Assembly: GCA_949316235.1 (NCBI GenBank)
Contig: OX438744.1
Location: 31,368,778 to 31,432,777 of the forward strand
Direction of reading: 5' to 3'
DNA length: 64,000 bases
Origin: Oegoconia quadripuncta
Lineage: Eukaryota > Arthropoda > Insecta > Lepidoptera > Autostichidae
Part shown: piece by piece, positions 61,001-64,000 of the stretch
Layout of the letters: the number at the start of each line of letters is the position of its first letter
Position numbering within the stretch: position 1 is the stretch's first letter
The notes under the pieces: generated by a model
Database searches by the model: none
Told to the model about the DNA's origin: nothing
What the model saw: only the letters and a program-made list of their open reading frames with translations
Made by a program: the position numbers and the translations under genes

Positions 61001-63647
61001 GGCATGGCCTTCTCATTAGTGTTTGGGCAGATCAATCCCAACGGAATGCCCAATTCCACCAGCTCCATCTTCCGTTTCATGTCCTCGATATCATTGAGCG
61101 TTCGCTTCCGCTGGTCTGTGTAAGATTCTGTTAAAGGTCGTTAAAAAAAATAATTTATGCCTTTCAATAGTTCACCATTAGGCAGTCGTCCGACATACAG
61201 TGAATAGAGAACTCTCTATTCATCTATCTATGCAACTGCGCGTCAACCAGTAACGAATTGTGCGTCAACTAGTAACGAGTTGCGCGTCAACTAGTAACGA
61301 GTTGCGCGTCAACTAGTAACGAGTTGCGCGTCAACCAGTAACGAATTGTGCGTCAACTAGTAACGAGTTGCGCGTCAACTAGTAACGAGTTGCGCGTCAA
61401 CTAGTAACGAGTTGCGCGTCAACCAGTAACGAATTGTGCGTCAACTAGTAACGAGTTGCGCGTCAACTAGTAACGAGCTGCACGTCAACTAGTAACGAGT
61501 TGCGTGTCAAATAGTAAAGAGTTACGCATCAAGCTTTACACTGCTGCCTTTAATTAATAGATGCACGTATTTTAAACCTGCCTATTATCGGTGTAGACAG
61601 ATTAGTATATCTATAAGTGGGATCGTTCTTGAGGTAACGTTATAAAATTTCCTTTCAAAACCTAAATGACAGGCACTGACAATCAGTCAGCGACAAGGGC
61701 GACCCGCCGAGCAAGTAAATAATTATTAAAGATAAGTGGTTGTGTTAGCTGTGTTCCAAGTCGAGTTAACTACAATTGCTGTTGTATTAATATTTAAATA
61801 AGTTCTAAAGATGGAAACCTATTTAAAAGATCTGTTATTACAGTGTCTTATCGCTTCTTCTGCCTAACCATAGCACCTTATGAAGTGATGTAGTTAAAAA
61901 AAAACATGTTAACTTTCAATGATATTATTGTATCCCACATACAATAAAATATTTTGATTTGATTGCAGCGACAGAAATAGCGGGCGAGTACTCGCATGCA
62001 GTGTACACAGACAACGATCAACTATTTATATAGCATAAATACATTGAATTATACATTTGCTGTTTCCTCAGTGATCATCGCTTACTCGCTGTATATTGGG
62101 TAACCGCCGTAATTCCGCTACTTAGTGCGGAACACCCGACTCACTTTCCGTCAATGCCTGCTTGCGCCCGCCTCTAATATCCGAAAGTCATATAATTTTC
62201 ATGAGAAATTTATTTTGTAGTACTATGTCATAGACATATTTACACAGTTGGTAATGCACTTAGTAAAAAAATTTAACAATATAATAAAAGACAAACCCAG
62301 CTAATGGACGGAGGCACACATACGTCATCATCAATATAAAAGAGGTGATTCAAAGATATAGCCTACTCTAGCCTAATGAACTTAATAAATGCATTTACAA
62401 ATTATTATCTACTGCTCTCTTCAACCGCATCACACCAATAACTAATAAAAACCAGCTACCAGGGCAAGCAGGGTTCATGAAAAGCTTTTCAACAACATGC
62501 CACATGCACACATTAAATATTCTGATTGAGAAGCGTAATGAATATGAAATGCCATTATAAGAATTAGGAAAAAGGAGGGTATAAAATATAACATGTTACA
62601 AATTGCGAAAGAGGAATATATACATAAAGCAGAAGATAATTGTATACAGAATTAACCTAGTTTTGAATATATATTCAATGAGACTGGAGGAGACCACAGT
62701 AATAAAGAAGATCGCCCAATTGACATTAATAAATTAATTTTTACTTATTTATTTTATAAATGACAAGAATTTTAACTGATTTAATTGCAGACTTATGATG
62801 AAGCAGGATAGCAGGATGATATAACTTGTAAGTAGACTACGTATTTATTATTATTGACATTTAGAATTGAATTAATAACATAGACTTTGAATTGTTGTAA
62901 TGTAAATTACCTAAGTTTGTAAAATTTATTATAAGTACATACCATGTAAAATGGAAAAATGAAGTTGTTAGTGAAATGTAATACTATATTTATATATATA
63001 TATTTTAATTCTCGCAATCTGTCAACAGTAGGATATTCAGCGACAGTTTTAATTCACTTAGTATCATAGGTGCTGCTATGTCATAATATTTGACAAAAAA
63101 AATAAATTGGATTATTGGAAATAAATAACTACAATAATAATTGACTGTATCAATTTGAATTTCAAATCATTTTGCTTCATACTACTGCAAAAAAACACAA
63201 ACAGATTCTATTATCGTGATTCATTTACAATACATAATGTTTCTAAAACTAATTTTTTTTTAACTAAACATGCAATAAAATATGTTACTTGTTAATTGGT
63301 ATACTTGCATAATTTACGTAAATAAATGATTTATTAATCAATGCTATGTCTAAATCATAAGTATCAAATTATGTATAGATGCACGTACCTGCAAATAATT
63401 CTGCCCGAGGGCCTTGTATTCAGATCATTAAGATTAAATGTGACAAAAACAAGATTTGTCTACTGTGATGTGTTAAATATTTAAAACCATTTAATAAAAA
63501 AAATCATGCAAAAACCTTCACCTTGGAAACATTTCTTACTGCCGCCAGGTTTAGGGGGTCTGGGGATCTTCTTCAGATCATCATCTATCTTCTCAGGCTT
63601 AGGGGTGACCTTTACACTACTGAGTTTACCGATCAGGACTGTTGCAT
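27964..63647 (-). CDS. Large unrecognised, probably nuclear protein with a PP1-docking motif (gene-level entry)
   Basis: Twenty-one exons chain on the - strand with fully matching splice phases, from 63647 down to a TAG stop at 27964-27966, giving 1580 codons plus the stop. The N-terminus lies upstream of the window. In order, the protein has a basic N-terminal part, a long Lys/Asp/Ser-rich acidic exon, a Cys/Trp block ([34 protein letters not shown]), several Lys-rich nuclear-signal-like exons, and a Gln/Glu-rich exon. After these come PPQPAQ repeats, a phosphatase-1 docking motif KRVSF, a polyproline exon and the end [12 protein letters not shown]. The composition suggests a nuclear scaffold or RNA-processing factor. 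I cannot name the family and assign no reaction. The exon chain is strong; the function is inference. Confidence 0.88.
28397..28605. repeat. 104-bp tandem duplication
   Basis: GTTATTATACTTTAGGGCCT with AAGATAAATAACTCTATGG and AAGACGAATCCAAAAACAGC occurs twice, starting at 28424 and 28528, with very few differences. It lies in the last intron of the unknown gene. Confidence 0.85.
29255..29557 (-). repeat. SINE family C, reverse orientation
   Basis: On the - strand, GGGAGCGCGGTAGCTCGGCG (A-box-like) and GGATTCGATTCCCAGGC (B box) start the element. It runs through AGGAAAACATCGTGAGGACA to a body mentioning TACGGCCCATACCATATACG. It is tRNA-derived, not a tRNA gene, because the anticodon arm is not preserved. 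Confidence 0.72.
29634..29862 (-). CDS. Unknown gene exon: polyproline
   Basis: Acceptor of eight C residues then cag|CGG, donor AAGTTCG|gtaagg, phase 0 in and 1 out. It encodes [20 protein letters not shown], then [16 protein letters not shown], more Pro/Leu/Arg-rich sequence, and [12 protein letters not shown]. This could be a ligand for SH3, WW or EVH1 domains. It is extremely GC rich, so large shadow frames appear on the other strand. Confidence 0.85.
29946..30075 (-). repeat. SINE family A, 3' part, reverse
   Basis: Reverse complement of the family A end: GCGCTTGACCTCAATCACAC, CTGATGTTGAGTGAAGATGA, GGCTATCTTATTTCTGACAA. The head is missing. It begins 83 bases past the acceptor of exon 29862. 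Confidence 0.78.
30485..30940 (+). repeat. Non-LTR retrotransposon 3' tail (family F)
   Basis: Starts with a tandem ACAAT run. The segment with AAACCTGTTTTTAAAACACA, TTCTCAGGGGAAAATTGCCT and TTGAACAAGCAGTAGCTA matches, in reverse, the tail of the longer element at 59150-60170. Confidence 0.65.
31410..31512 (-). CDS. Unknown gene exon carrying a PP1-docking RVSF motif
   Basis: Acceptor ctcaacag|T and donor AAAAAG|gtacga, phase 2 in and 0 out. It encodes [20 protein letters not shown], then [20 protein letters not shown] followed by an acidic stretch matches the RVxF motif by which many regulators bind the catalytic subunit of protein phosphatase 1. The Ser inside RVSF would allow phospho-control of docking in known cases. 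Confidence 0.86.
32155..32490. mobile_element. Fold-back element interrupted by a retrotransposon tail
   Basis: Left arm: GTGCTTCAAAAACAACGATT, then (after the insertion) ATTTAGATATCTTTGTGAAA and GACGGACTTTTTG. Right arm: CAAAAAGTTCGTAGTCTGCG, CTTTTCACAAAGACATCTAA and CGTTGTTTTTGAAGTAC. The arms pair with point changes. No coding capacity. Confidence 0.7.
32195..32338 (+). repeat. Non-LTR retrotransposon 3' tail (family E) inserted in a fold-back element
   Basis: CAACCTTGGGATCTTCAAGA, then GGTGAATAGGCATCCACTGC, and CATCAGGTGAGATTGTGGTC to an A-rich end. It splits the left arm of the inverted repeat described for 32155-32490. Confidence 0.75.
32631..32668. repeat. Perfect 18-bp inverted repeat with a 2-base spacer
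   Basis: CAGATTGAGGTTACTTGA and TCAAGTAACCTCAATCTG separated by GG. All 18 pairs match. It sits in an intron with no neighbouring structure that would explain it. Confidence 0.9.
33726..33795 (-). CDS. Unknown gene exon: short acidic
   Basis: Acceptor ttatttcag|TC and donor GTCAC|gtaagt, phase 1 in and 2 out. It encodes [20 protein letters not shown] and ILV. It is small but phase-consistent with both neighbours and preserves the frame into the PP1-docking exon. Confidence 0.8.
34249..36079 (-). mobile_element. 5'-truncated non-LTR retrotransposon (CR1/Jockey-like) with long RT frame
   Basis: A 583-codon open frame (34315-36066) encodes the reverse transcriptase. Visible motifs are [73 protein letters not shown], the catalytic block [12 protein letters not shown] and the thumb region ending [14 protein letters not shown]. 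The two catalytic Asp are present, but the usual YADD reads YTDD. The 3' end on the - strand is a poly-A run (19 T on + at 34249-34267). The endonuclease is missing, so the copy is 5' truncated although its RT frame is unbroken. It lies in an intron of the unknown gene, in the same orientation. Confidence 0.9.
36083..36290 (+). repeat. Non-LTR retrotransposon 3' end (family H), first half
   Basis: The + strand encodes [20 protein letters not shown], then [20 protein letters not shown] and NKFKTI. It is continued at 36861 after an inserted 568-bp element, and directly abuts the truncated end of the RT element at 36079. Confidence 0.75.
36291..36858. mobile_element. 568-bp TIR element with TA duplication, nested in a LINE tail
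   Basis: Terminal inverted repeats GCCCAGGGAAAATACGGT and its reverse CCGTATTTTCCCTGGGC are flanked by TA at 36289-36290 and 36859-36860. Removing it joins the two halves of the family H tail as judged by the copy at 2285-2650. No transposase is inside, so it is a non-autonomous DNA element. Confidence 0.82.
36861..37085 (+). repeat. Non-LTR retrotransposon 3' end (family H), second half
   Basis: Encodes [20 protein letters not shown] and [13 protein letters not shown], then the untranslated tail with TTCTCGCTCGTTCTTCTCTG and TTTGTGAATGAGCAATAATG. It matches the reverse copy at 2285-2650. Confidence 0.75.
37262..37330 (-). repeat. Non-LTR retrotransposon 3' tail fragment (family E), reverse
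   Basis: A T run is followed by ATGATTGACTGGATTCGCGA and CTACAATCTCACCTGATGGA, the reverse complement of the end of the 5295 and 32195 copies. Confidence 0.6.
37814..37992 (-). CDS. Unknown gene exon
   Basis: Acceptor ctgtttccag|T and donor AACTG|gtgaga, phase 2 in and 1 out. It encodes [20 protein letters not shown], then [20 protein letters not shown] and [20 protein letters not shown]. If the donor is not used, the frame reads on about 24 codons to a TAA at 37740-37742, giving a short alternative C-terminus. Confidence 0.84.
38101..39419 (+). mobile_element. Apparently intact mariner transposon
   Basis: Inner inverted repeats GTGTAAAAAGTATCGGGAAT at 38108 and, reversed, GTGTACTAAGTATCGGGAAT ending at 39413, with TA dinucleotides at 38099-38100 and 39420-39421. 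The element is about 1.32 kb, the usual mariner size, with one uninterrupted transposase frame. It lies in an intron of the unknown gene in the opposite orientation. Terminal repeats match in about nine of ten positions over the best 30 bases, consistent with a fairly young copy. Confidence 0.92.
38295..39368 (+). CDS. Mariner transposase
   Basis: 357 residues, a little over the usual 340-350. The N-terminal helix-turn-helix part (about residues 1-110) contains the linker-like [16 protein letters not shown]. The DDE/D catalytic core shows [11 protein letters not shown] (first Asp), HHDNAPSHT (second Asp) and [20 protein letters not shown] (third Asp). Thirty-four residues separate the second and third acidic residues, the D34D spacing that defines mariner. 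No stop or frameshift interrupts it. The ATG at 38295 follows the inverted repeat by about 160 bases. It cuts and pastes the element at TA sites in the nucleus. Activity is not proven. Confidence 0.95.
   Translation: MENIVEQRVCLKFCVSNDISCGESLKMLRNTYGESCISKTRAYEWYKAFKEGREVVVDLPRSGRPSTATTKENIDRIKKLVLENRRMSLRELASEVNISFKSVHNILIDILGMKRVAARLVPKELNFVQKAQRKHVAEDMVCRASTDPTFMKRIITGDETWVYEYDMQTSQQSSEWRLENEPKPKKPRQSRSKIKVMLTVFFDYRGVVHSEFLPEGETVNKEYYLGVMKRLRESIRRKRPDLWQHNSWMLHHDNAPSHTAIIVKELLAKNSTKVLDQAPYSPDMAPSDFFLFPKLKLPLRGKRFESIEAIKENSLNELKAIPQIAYEKCMEAWVKRWRCCIASDGAYFEGDKINLDE
39575..39770. repeat. Dispersed repeat with GCATTTATAATATTAGT end
   Basis: Contains TAGCCGTTGCCCGCGACGCC, AAATTTCATCCAAATCCGTC and CATTTATAATATTAGTTGGG. 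The 49493-49663 stretch shares the start (CCGCCCGCGGCTTCGCCTGC) and the end. It is probably one degenerate element family, type unknown. Confidence 0.55.
39992..40118 (-). CDS. Unknown gene exon: short ordered-looking segment
   Basis: Acceptor tgtccccag|GG and donor CAGGA|gtgagt, phase 1 in and 2 out. It encodes [20 protein letters not shown], then [20 protein letters not shown]. The alternation of hydrophobic and small residues (VNIVLTGGG) looks like a beta-hairpin. It is one of the few non-low-complexity parts of the protein. Confidence 0.87.
40606..40843 (+). mobile_element. Mariner 5'-end fragment
   Basis: Begins TACATTCAGCCAAAAAGTAT plus CGAGAATGT, an inverted-repeat end like that of the intact element. 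After about 170 bases it encodes [19 protein letters not shown], a relative of the transposase N-terminus, and then stops. The rest of the element is lost. It ends about 40 bases from the donor of exon 40881-41130. Confidence 0.75.
40881..41130 (-). CDS. Unknown gene exon: PPQPAQ proline repeats
   Basis: Acceptor actattgcag|CAA and donor GCTGG|gtatgc after a G, phase 0 in and 1 out. It encodes [20 protein letters not shown], then [15 protein letters not shown], then tandem Pro-Pro-Gln-Pro-Ala-Gln units, and ends HGTQRPSRW. The repeats correspond to an 18-bp GC-rich DNA repeat and may vary in number between individuals. Opposite-strand and frame-shifted frames are shadows. Confidence 0.87.
41585..41729 (-). 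CDS. Unknown gene exon
   Basis: Acceptor ttttaag|T and donor AGCCAG|gtgcgt, phase 2 in and 0 out. It encodes [20 protein letters not shown], then [20 protein letters not shown] and YQSDVASQ. It is Tyr/Gln/Glu rich with few basic residues, unlike its neighbours. Confidence 0.85.
43150..43304 (-). CDS. Unknown gene exon: Ser-rich linker
   Basis: Acceptor gtactccag|GAG and donor TTACAG|gtatgg, phase 0 in and 2 out. It encodes [20 protein letters not shown], then [20 protein letters not shown] and [11 protein letters not shown]. It looks disordered. A 724-bp TIR element lies 90 bases past the acceptor side. Confidence 0.85.
43394..44117. mobile_element. 724-bp non-autonomous TIR element, copy 1
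   Basis: Ends CAGACGAATTCATAGAAATT and, reversed, CAGCCGAATTCATAGAT, flanked by TAA on both sides (43391-43393 and 44118-44120). No transposase frame. The internal parts GCAGCAAAATAATCAACA and AATTCAATTCGGCTAA match the copy at 50246-51308. A 3-bp TWA-like duplication suggests PIF/Harbinger mobilisation. Confidence 0.78.
44822..45322 (-). CDS. Unknown gene exon: Gln/Glu-rich, coiled-coil-like
   Basis: 167 codons, acceptor aattacag|GAT and donor TTTAAG|gtatgt, phase 0 at both ends. It begins [20 protein letters not shown], where IKQE is another SUMO-like site. About 110 residues of imperfect Gln-Val-Gln-Met-Glu-Gln units follow, and it ends [12 protein letters not shown]. The long charged, Pro-poor Gln/Glu/Arg stretch should form a helix or coiled coil. 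The + strand frame here is its shadow. Confidence 0.88.
45431..45740 (+). repeat. SINE family A, full-length
   Basis: TAACCGCCTCCGTGGCTCAA head, GGTTCGATCCCCAGCGGGGT B-box region, body and end CATCAGGTGTGATTGAGGTC. It ends 40 bases before exon 45780 of the unknown gene. Confidence 0.87.
45780..45971 (-). CDS. Unknown gene exon
   Basis: Acceptor ttatctaag|GAA and donor CTACAG|gtgagt, phase 0 at both ends. It encodes [40 protein letters not shown] and then [24 protein letters not shown] resembles a SUMO-acceptor site (hydrophobic-K-x-E). A SINE copy ends about 40 bases past the donor, inside the intron. Confidence 0.87.
46182..46379 (+). repeat. SINE family A, 3'-truncated with a poly-A end
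   Basis: Full head and body through CAAGCAGCAATGTTAATAAC, then an abrupt A12 run instead of the usual 3' half. It is followed by an unusual C-rich stretch (46380-46510). Confidence 0.82.
46380..46515. other. GC-rich stretch of unknown origin
   Basis: CCCCCGCGGCGACCTTCTTC, CCCGCCCCCCCTCAAGAGGG and GGAGGGCGTCTAGCTCACCC. Composition is unlike the surroundings. It may be the end of another retroelement or a host insertion; no coding frame is credible. Confidence 0.45.
47071..47285 (+). repeat. SINE family B, head degraded
   Basis: GACGACTGATTGGTATAGTG head and GAATACGGACATTTATTCCC body as in the 25355 copy, but the GGTTCGAATCCC box is deleted. Confidence 0.75.
47405..47613 (-). CDS. Unknown gene exon: Lys-rich and poly-Ser/Asp/Glu tract
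   Basis: Acceptor cataacag|AA and donor AAAAAG|gtacaa, phase 1 in and 0 out. It encodes a Lys-rich stretch ([15 protein letters not shown]) followed by a serine/acid run ([20 protein letters not shown]) and another Lys-rich tail. Similar basic/SD-repeat mixtures occur in nucleolar and splicing-associated proteins; this is a compositional analogy only. Confidence 0.87.
48302..48355 (-). repeat. Non-LTR retrotransposon 3' tail fragment (family E), reverse
   Basis: A T run, ATGATTGACTGGATTCGCCT and GGCCACAATCTCACCTGATG. Same family as 37262-37330. Confidence 0.6.
48576..48723 (-). CDS. Unknown gene exon: basic nuclear-signal-like
   Basis: Acceptor acttacag|GAT and donor GAAAG|gtaaat, phase 0 in and 1 out. 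It encodes [20 protein letters not shown], then [17 protein letters not shown] and the acidic [11 protein letters not shown]. It is very Lys/Arg rich. Confidence 0.86.
48790..48907 (-). CDS. Unknown gene exon: basic nuclear-signal-like
   Basis: Acceptor ttcaacag|C and donor AAGAAG|gtaaat, phase 2 in and 0 out. It encodes [20 protein letters not shown], then [19 protein letters not shown]. The bipartite Lys/Arg clusters resemble a nuclear localisation signal around an acidic phospho-Ser-type patch. Confidence 0.85.
49745..49940 (+). repeat. SINE family A, 5'-truncated
   Basis: Begins within the body at TTATCTAAATCTGCCGCCAA and runs to GTGTGATTGAAGTCAAGTAC, then CATAAAA and a long A run. The head is absent. 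Confidence 0.82.
50246..51308. mobile_element. TIR element, copy 2, interrupted by a Harbinger-type MITE
   Basis: Left end CAGCCGAATTCATAGAATTT; the right end is degraded (ATCTATGAATGCGACT). The inner GTAACATACCTTTTCTTCC and GCAGCAAAATAATCAACA match copy 1 at 43394-44117. The 291-bp insertion at 50641-50931 splits it. Confidence 0.75.
50641..50931. mobile_element. Harbinger-type MITE with about 95-bp inverted arms
   Basis: Arms GGCTCAACTCACACCAAAAG and its reverse CTTTTGGTGTGAGTTGAGCC extend inward almost perfectly through GTTTCAGTGTCATGAGAATT to TTACTATAATAC. Flanks are TTA at 50638-50640 and 50932-50934, a 3-bp duplication of the TWA type used by PIF/Harbinger. The loop contains GAACGAGGCGCGCGG. 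Both arms are nearly identical, so the insertion is recent. Confidence 0.88.
51611..51793 (-). CDS. Unknown gene exon: Ser/Lys-rich linker
   Basis: Acceptor ttcaacag|G and donor AAAAAG|gtttgt, phase 2 at both ends. It encodes [20 protein letters not shown], then [20 protein letters not shown], and finishes in an acidic [12 protein letters not shown]. The frame runs on for about 20 codons past the donor, but the splice keeps phase with the next exon. Confidence 0.84.
53160..53336 (-). CDS. Unknown gene exon: continuation of the Cys/Trp block
   Basis: Acceptor attaccag|G and donor CCAGAG|gtaggt, phase 2 at both ends. It encodes [20 protein letters not shown], then [20 protein letters not shown] and a helix-like [15 protein letters not shown] shorter acceptor at 53284 breaks the frame with the upstream exon, so the longer form was chosen. 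Confidence 0.82.
53568..53791 (-). repeat. SINE family A, head and body, reverse
   Basis: Reverse-complement order: CGTACTGACCCGAAAACTTA, GGCGGCAGACTTAGATAAGA, GGGGAACGAACCCGCGACCT, ATGTTGTTTACATTGAGCCA. The 3' end of the element is missing. Confidence 0.82.
54396..54533 (-). CDS. Unknown gene exon: Cys/Trp block
   Basis: Acceptor cttccag|G and donor GAACA|gtaagt, phase 2 at both ends. It encodes [20 protein letters not shown] and then [20 protein letters not shown] and QVYARE. Four cysteines in this stretch, with more in the neighbouring exons, suggest a metal-binding or otherwise structured domain. I do not recognise it. Confidence 0.87.
54871..55092 (-). repeat. SINE family B, full-length, reverse
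   Basis: The - strand begins GACGACCGATTGGTGTAGTG and carries GGTTGCGGTTCGAATCCCGC with both tRNA boxes. It ends at GGTGTAAATATCCGAAATA near a TAA microsatellite. Confidence 0.84.
55286..56675 (-). CDS. Unknown gene, largest exon: Lys/Asp/Ser-rich region with seven-residue repeats
   Basis: 463 codons, acceptor atttccag|AC and donor TACAA|gtgagt. It starts [20 protein letters not shown] and contains [13 protein letters not shown], a long Lys/Arg/Asp-rich stretch, and the acidic islands [16 protein letters not shown] and [15 protein letters not shown]. Near the end, four to five tandem Gly-Tyr-x-Ser-Thr-Glu-Ser units are followed by [20 protein letters not shown], an apparently folded segment. 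It is mostly disordered and rich in casein-kinase-like acidic Ser sites. Confidence 0.93.
57127..57219 (-). CDS. Unknown gene exon: basic segment
   Basis: Acceptor catatag|CT and donor CACA|gtaagt, phase 1 at both ends. It encodes [20 protein letters not shown] followed by [11 protein letters not shown]. An ATG in good context (GCCGCCATGA) lies inside. That ATG could start a shorter isoform from an internal promoter, but the frame is continuous with the upstream exon, so I treat the exon as internal. Confidence 0.84.
57440..57545 (+). repeat. SINE family B, 5'-truncated
   Basis: Starts at the B box (CAAGTTCGAATCCCACAAGG) and continues with TGATGAATACGGACATGTGT. The head is missing. Confidence 0.65.
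58905..59135 (-). repeat. Fragment of an RT-bearing non-LTR element, C-terminal end
   Basis: The - strand encodes [20 protein letters not shown] and [15 protein letters not shown]. The ERLK..L.TLEERR.RGDLIE..KIL signature is the post-RT end of CR1-like LINEs. It is short and not continuous with the next element. Confidence 0.72.
59150..60172 (-). mobile_element. Non-LTR retrotransposon, 3' half (family F)
   Basis: A frame (59633-60232, 199 codons) encodes [93 protein letters not shown] and RAVRAICQL. These are the thumb and C-terminal part of a reverse transcriptase after the catalytic block, which is missing. The untranslated tail matches the copy at 30485-30940. It is truncated and lies in an intron in the host-gene orientation. 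Confidence 0.82.
60690..60848 (-). repeat. SINE family A, strongly diverged reverse copy
   Basis: GCACTCAACCAAAATCACAT, GAATGTTAAGTGAAAAGTGG, GACTATCTTATCTCAAACAA and GGTAACTAGCCAGACC follow the family order in reverse with many changes. Probably the oldest copy in the window. Confidence 0.6.
60966..61127 (-). CDS. Unknown gene exon: charged helix and [11 protein letters not shown] segment
   Basis: Acceptor ttaacag|AA and donor CCTAG|gtaaga, phase 1 at both ends. It encodes [20 protein letters not shown], a predicted charged helix, then [20 protein letters not shown] and a stretch ending PPIKSFL. The hydrophobic pattern is unlike the rest of the disordered protein and may be a conserved short domain. 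Confidence 0.85.
61236..61530. repeat. 22-bp satellite with an 88-bp higher-order period
   Basis: About 13 copies of TGCGCGTCAACTAGTAACGAGT. A variant with CCAGTAACGAATTG recurs every four units, near 61247, 61335 and 61423 (spacing 88). The last units decay (AAATAGTAAAGAGTTACG). It lies in the intron next to exon 60966-61127. Confidence 0.92.
61540..63530. other. Intron of the unknown gene, AT-rich
   Basis: No supported coding frame. A TATATATA run occurs near 62990-63003. Weak similarity to retroelement sequence is possible near 62380-62560 (frames with many stops), but I cannot classify it. Confidence 0.5.
63540..63647 (-). CDS. Unknown gene, first exon visible in window
   Basis: Acceptor ttttgcag|AT and donor GGCA|gtaaga, phase 1 in and phase 1 out, so at least one more exon lies upstream. 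It encodes [20 protein letters not shown] and then a basic/proline stretch ending PRPPKPGG. Confidence 0.82.
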
Positions 63648-63970
63648 CTGCAAAATAAATATTCTTGGACACACACAATGCGCCATCTAGTTCCACACTG
63701 AGCCTCTAGGTTTGTATTATGGATACTAAATGGTCAATAAACTCCATAAATACATATTTATTCCTACTTTTGGCCTATATACTGATATGTGGCCCTTCTG
63801 ATGCAAATTCACAGATCCACATTGAGCCAGCATGGTGGATTATACTATATCCTCTCCAAATGAGGAAAGGCTGTCCCAACAAAAAAGGCATAAGGCTATT
63901 GTGTATCTAATGTTCTGAAATTGTTGTTTTATGTAGACAATAGTTAGTAGTAAAACTTTTCTTTTTTTTT

Positions 63971-64000
63971 TAATGCACGGGTTGGTACTTGACCTCAATC
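63971..64000 (-). repeat. SINE family A, edge copy, reverse
   Basis: The last 30 bases, TGCACGGGTTGGTACTTGAC and CTCAATC, are the reverse complement of the family A 3' end. The element continues beyond the window. Confidence 0.7.

Overview
The window is nuclear DNA from an insect, most probably a moth or butterfly. It has small GC-richer exons with GT-AG introns in AT-rich non-coding DNA. It also carries many copies of tRNA-headed SINEs, non-LTR retrotransposon tails, mariner elements and MITEs of the kind common in Lepidoptera. There is no bacterial or viral gene organisation. Most long reading frames are intron noise or shadows of exons. The real genes were found by tracing exons with matching splice phases.

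Two protein-coding genes occupy the window and converge. On the + strand, positions 977-22087 hold the 3' half of a plasma-membrane calcium-transporting ATPase (PMCA). Five common exons run from the end of the catalytic hinge through the last six membrane helices to the start of the calmodulin-binding segment. They end with the residues GLTRLQTQ at a phase-0 donor (6276). Several phase-0 terminal exons lie downstream: one at 12387-12563, one at 21869-22087, and a less certain one at 15656-15790. Each would give the pump a different calmodulin-binding and C-terminal tail. This is the same protein position as splice site C of the vertebrate pumps.

On the - strand, positions 63647 down to 27964 hold the 3' part of a large gene whose family I do not recognise. 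I could chain 21 exons with fully consistent phases. They give 1580 residues that end at a stop and a nearby polyadenylation signal; the 5' end lies beyond the window. The product is a largely disordered, Lys/Glu/Ser-rich, presumably nuclear protein. It contains a Cys/Trp-containing block that may be a folded domain, a Gln/Glu-rich coiled-coil-like exon, two proline-rich exons and a textbook RVSF-type protein phosphatase 1 docking motif near the C-terminus.

The introns and the intergenic gap (about 22.6-27.8 kb) are full of mobile elements. These include an apparently intact mariner transposon (38101-39419, 357-residue transposase), a partial mariner, a 303-bp mariner-derived MITE, and a 5'-truncated non-LTR retrotransposon with a long reverse-transcriptase frame (34249-36079). 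There are also fragments of at least three other non-LTR families, about a dozen copies of one SINE family, four of a second and one of a third, Harbinger-like MITEs nested in each other, and a 22-bp satellite with an 88-bp higher-order period (about 61236-61530). The strongest items for follow-up are the PMCA terminal-exon switch, the unnamed PP1-docking protein, and the nested transposon histories.
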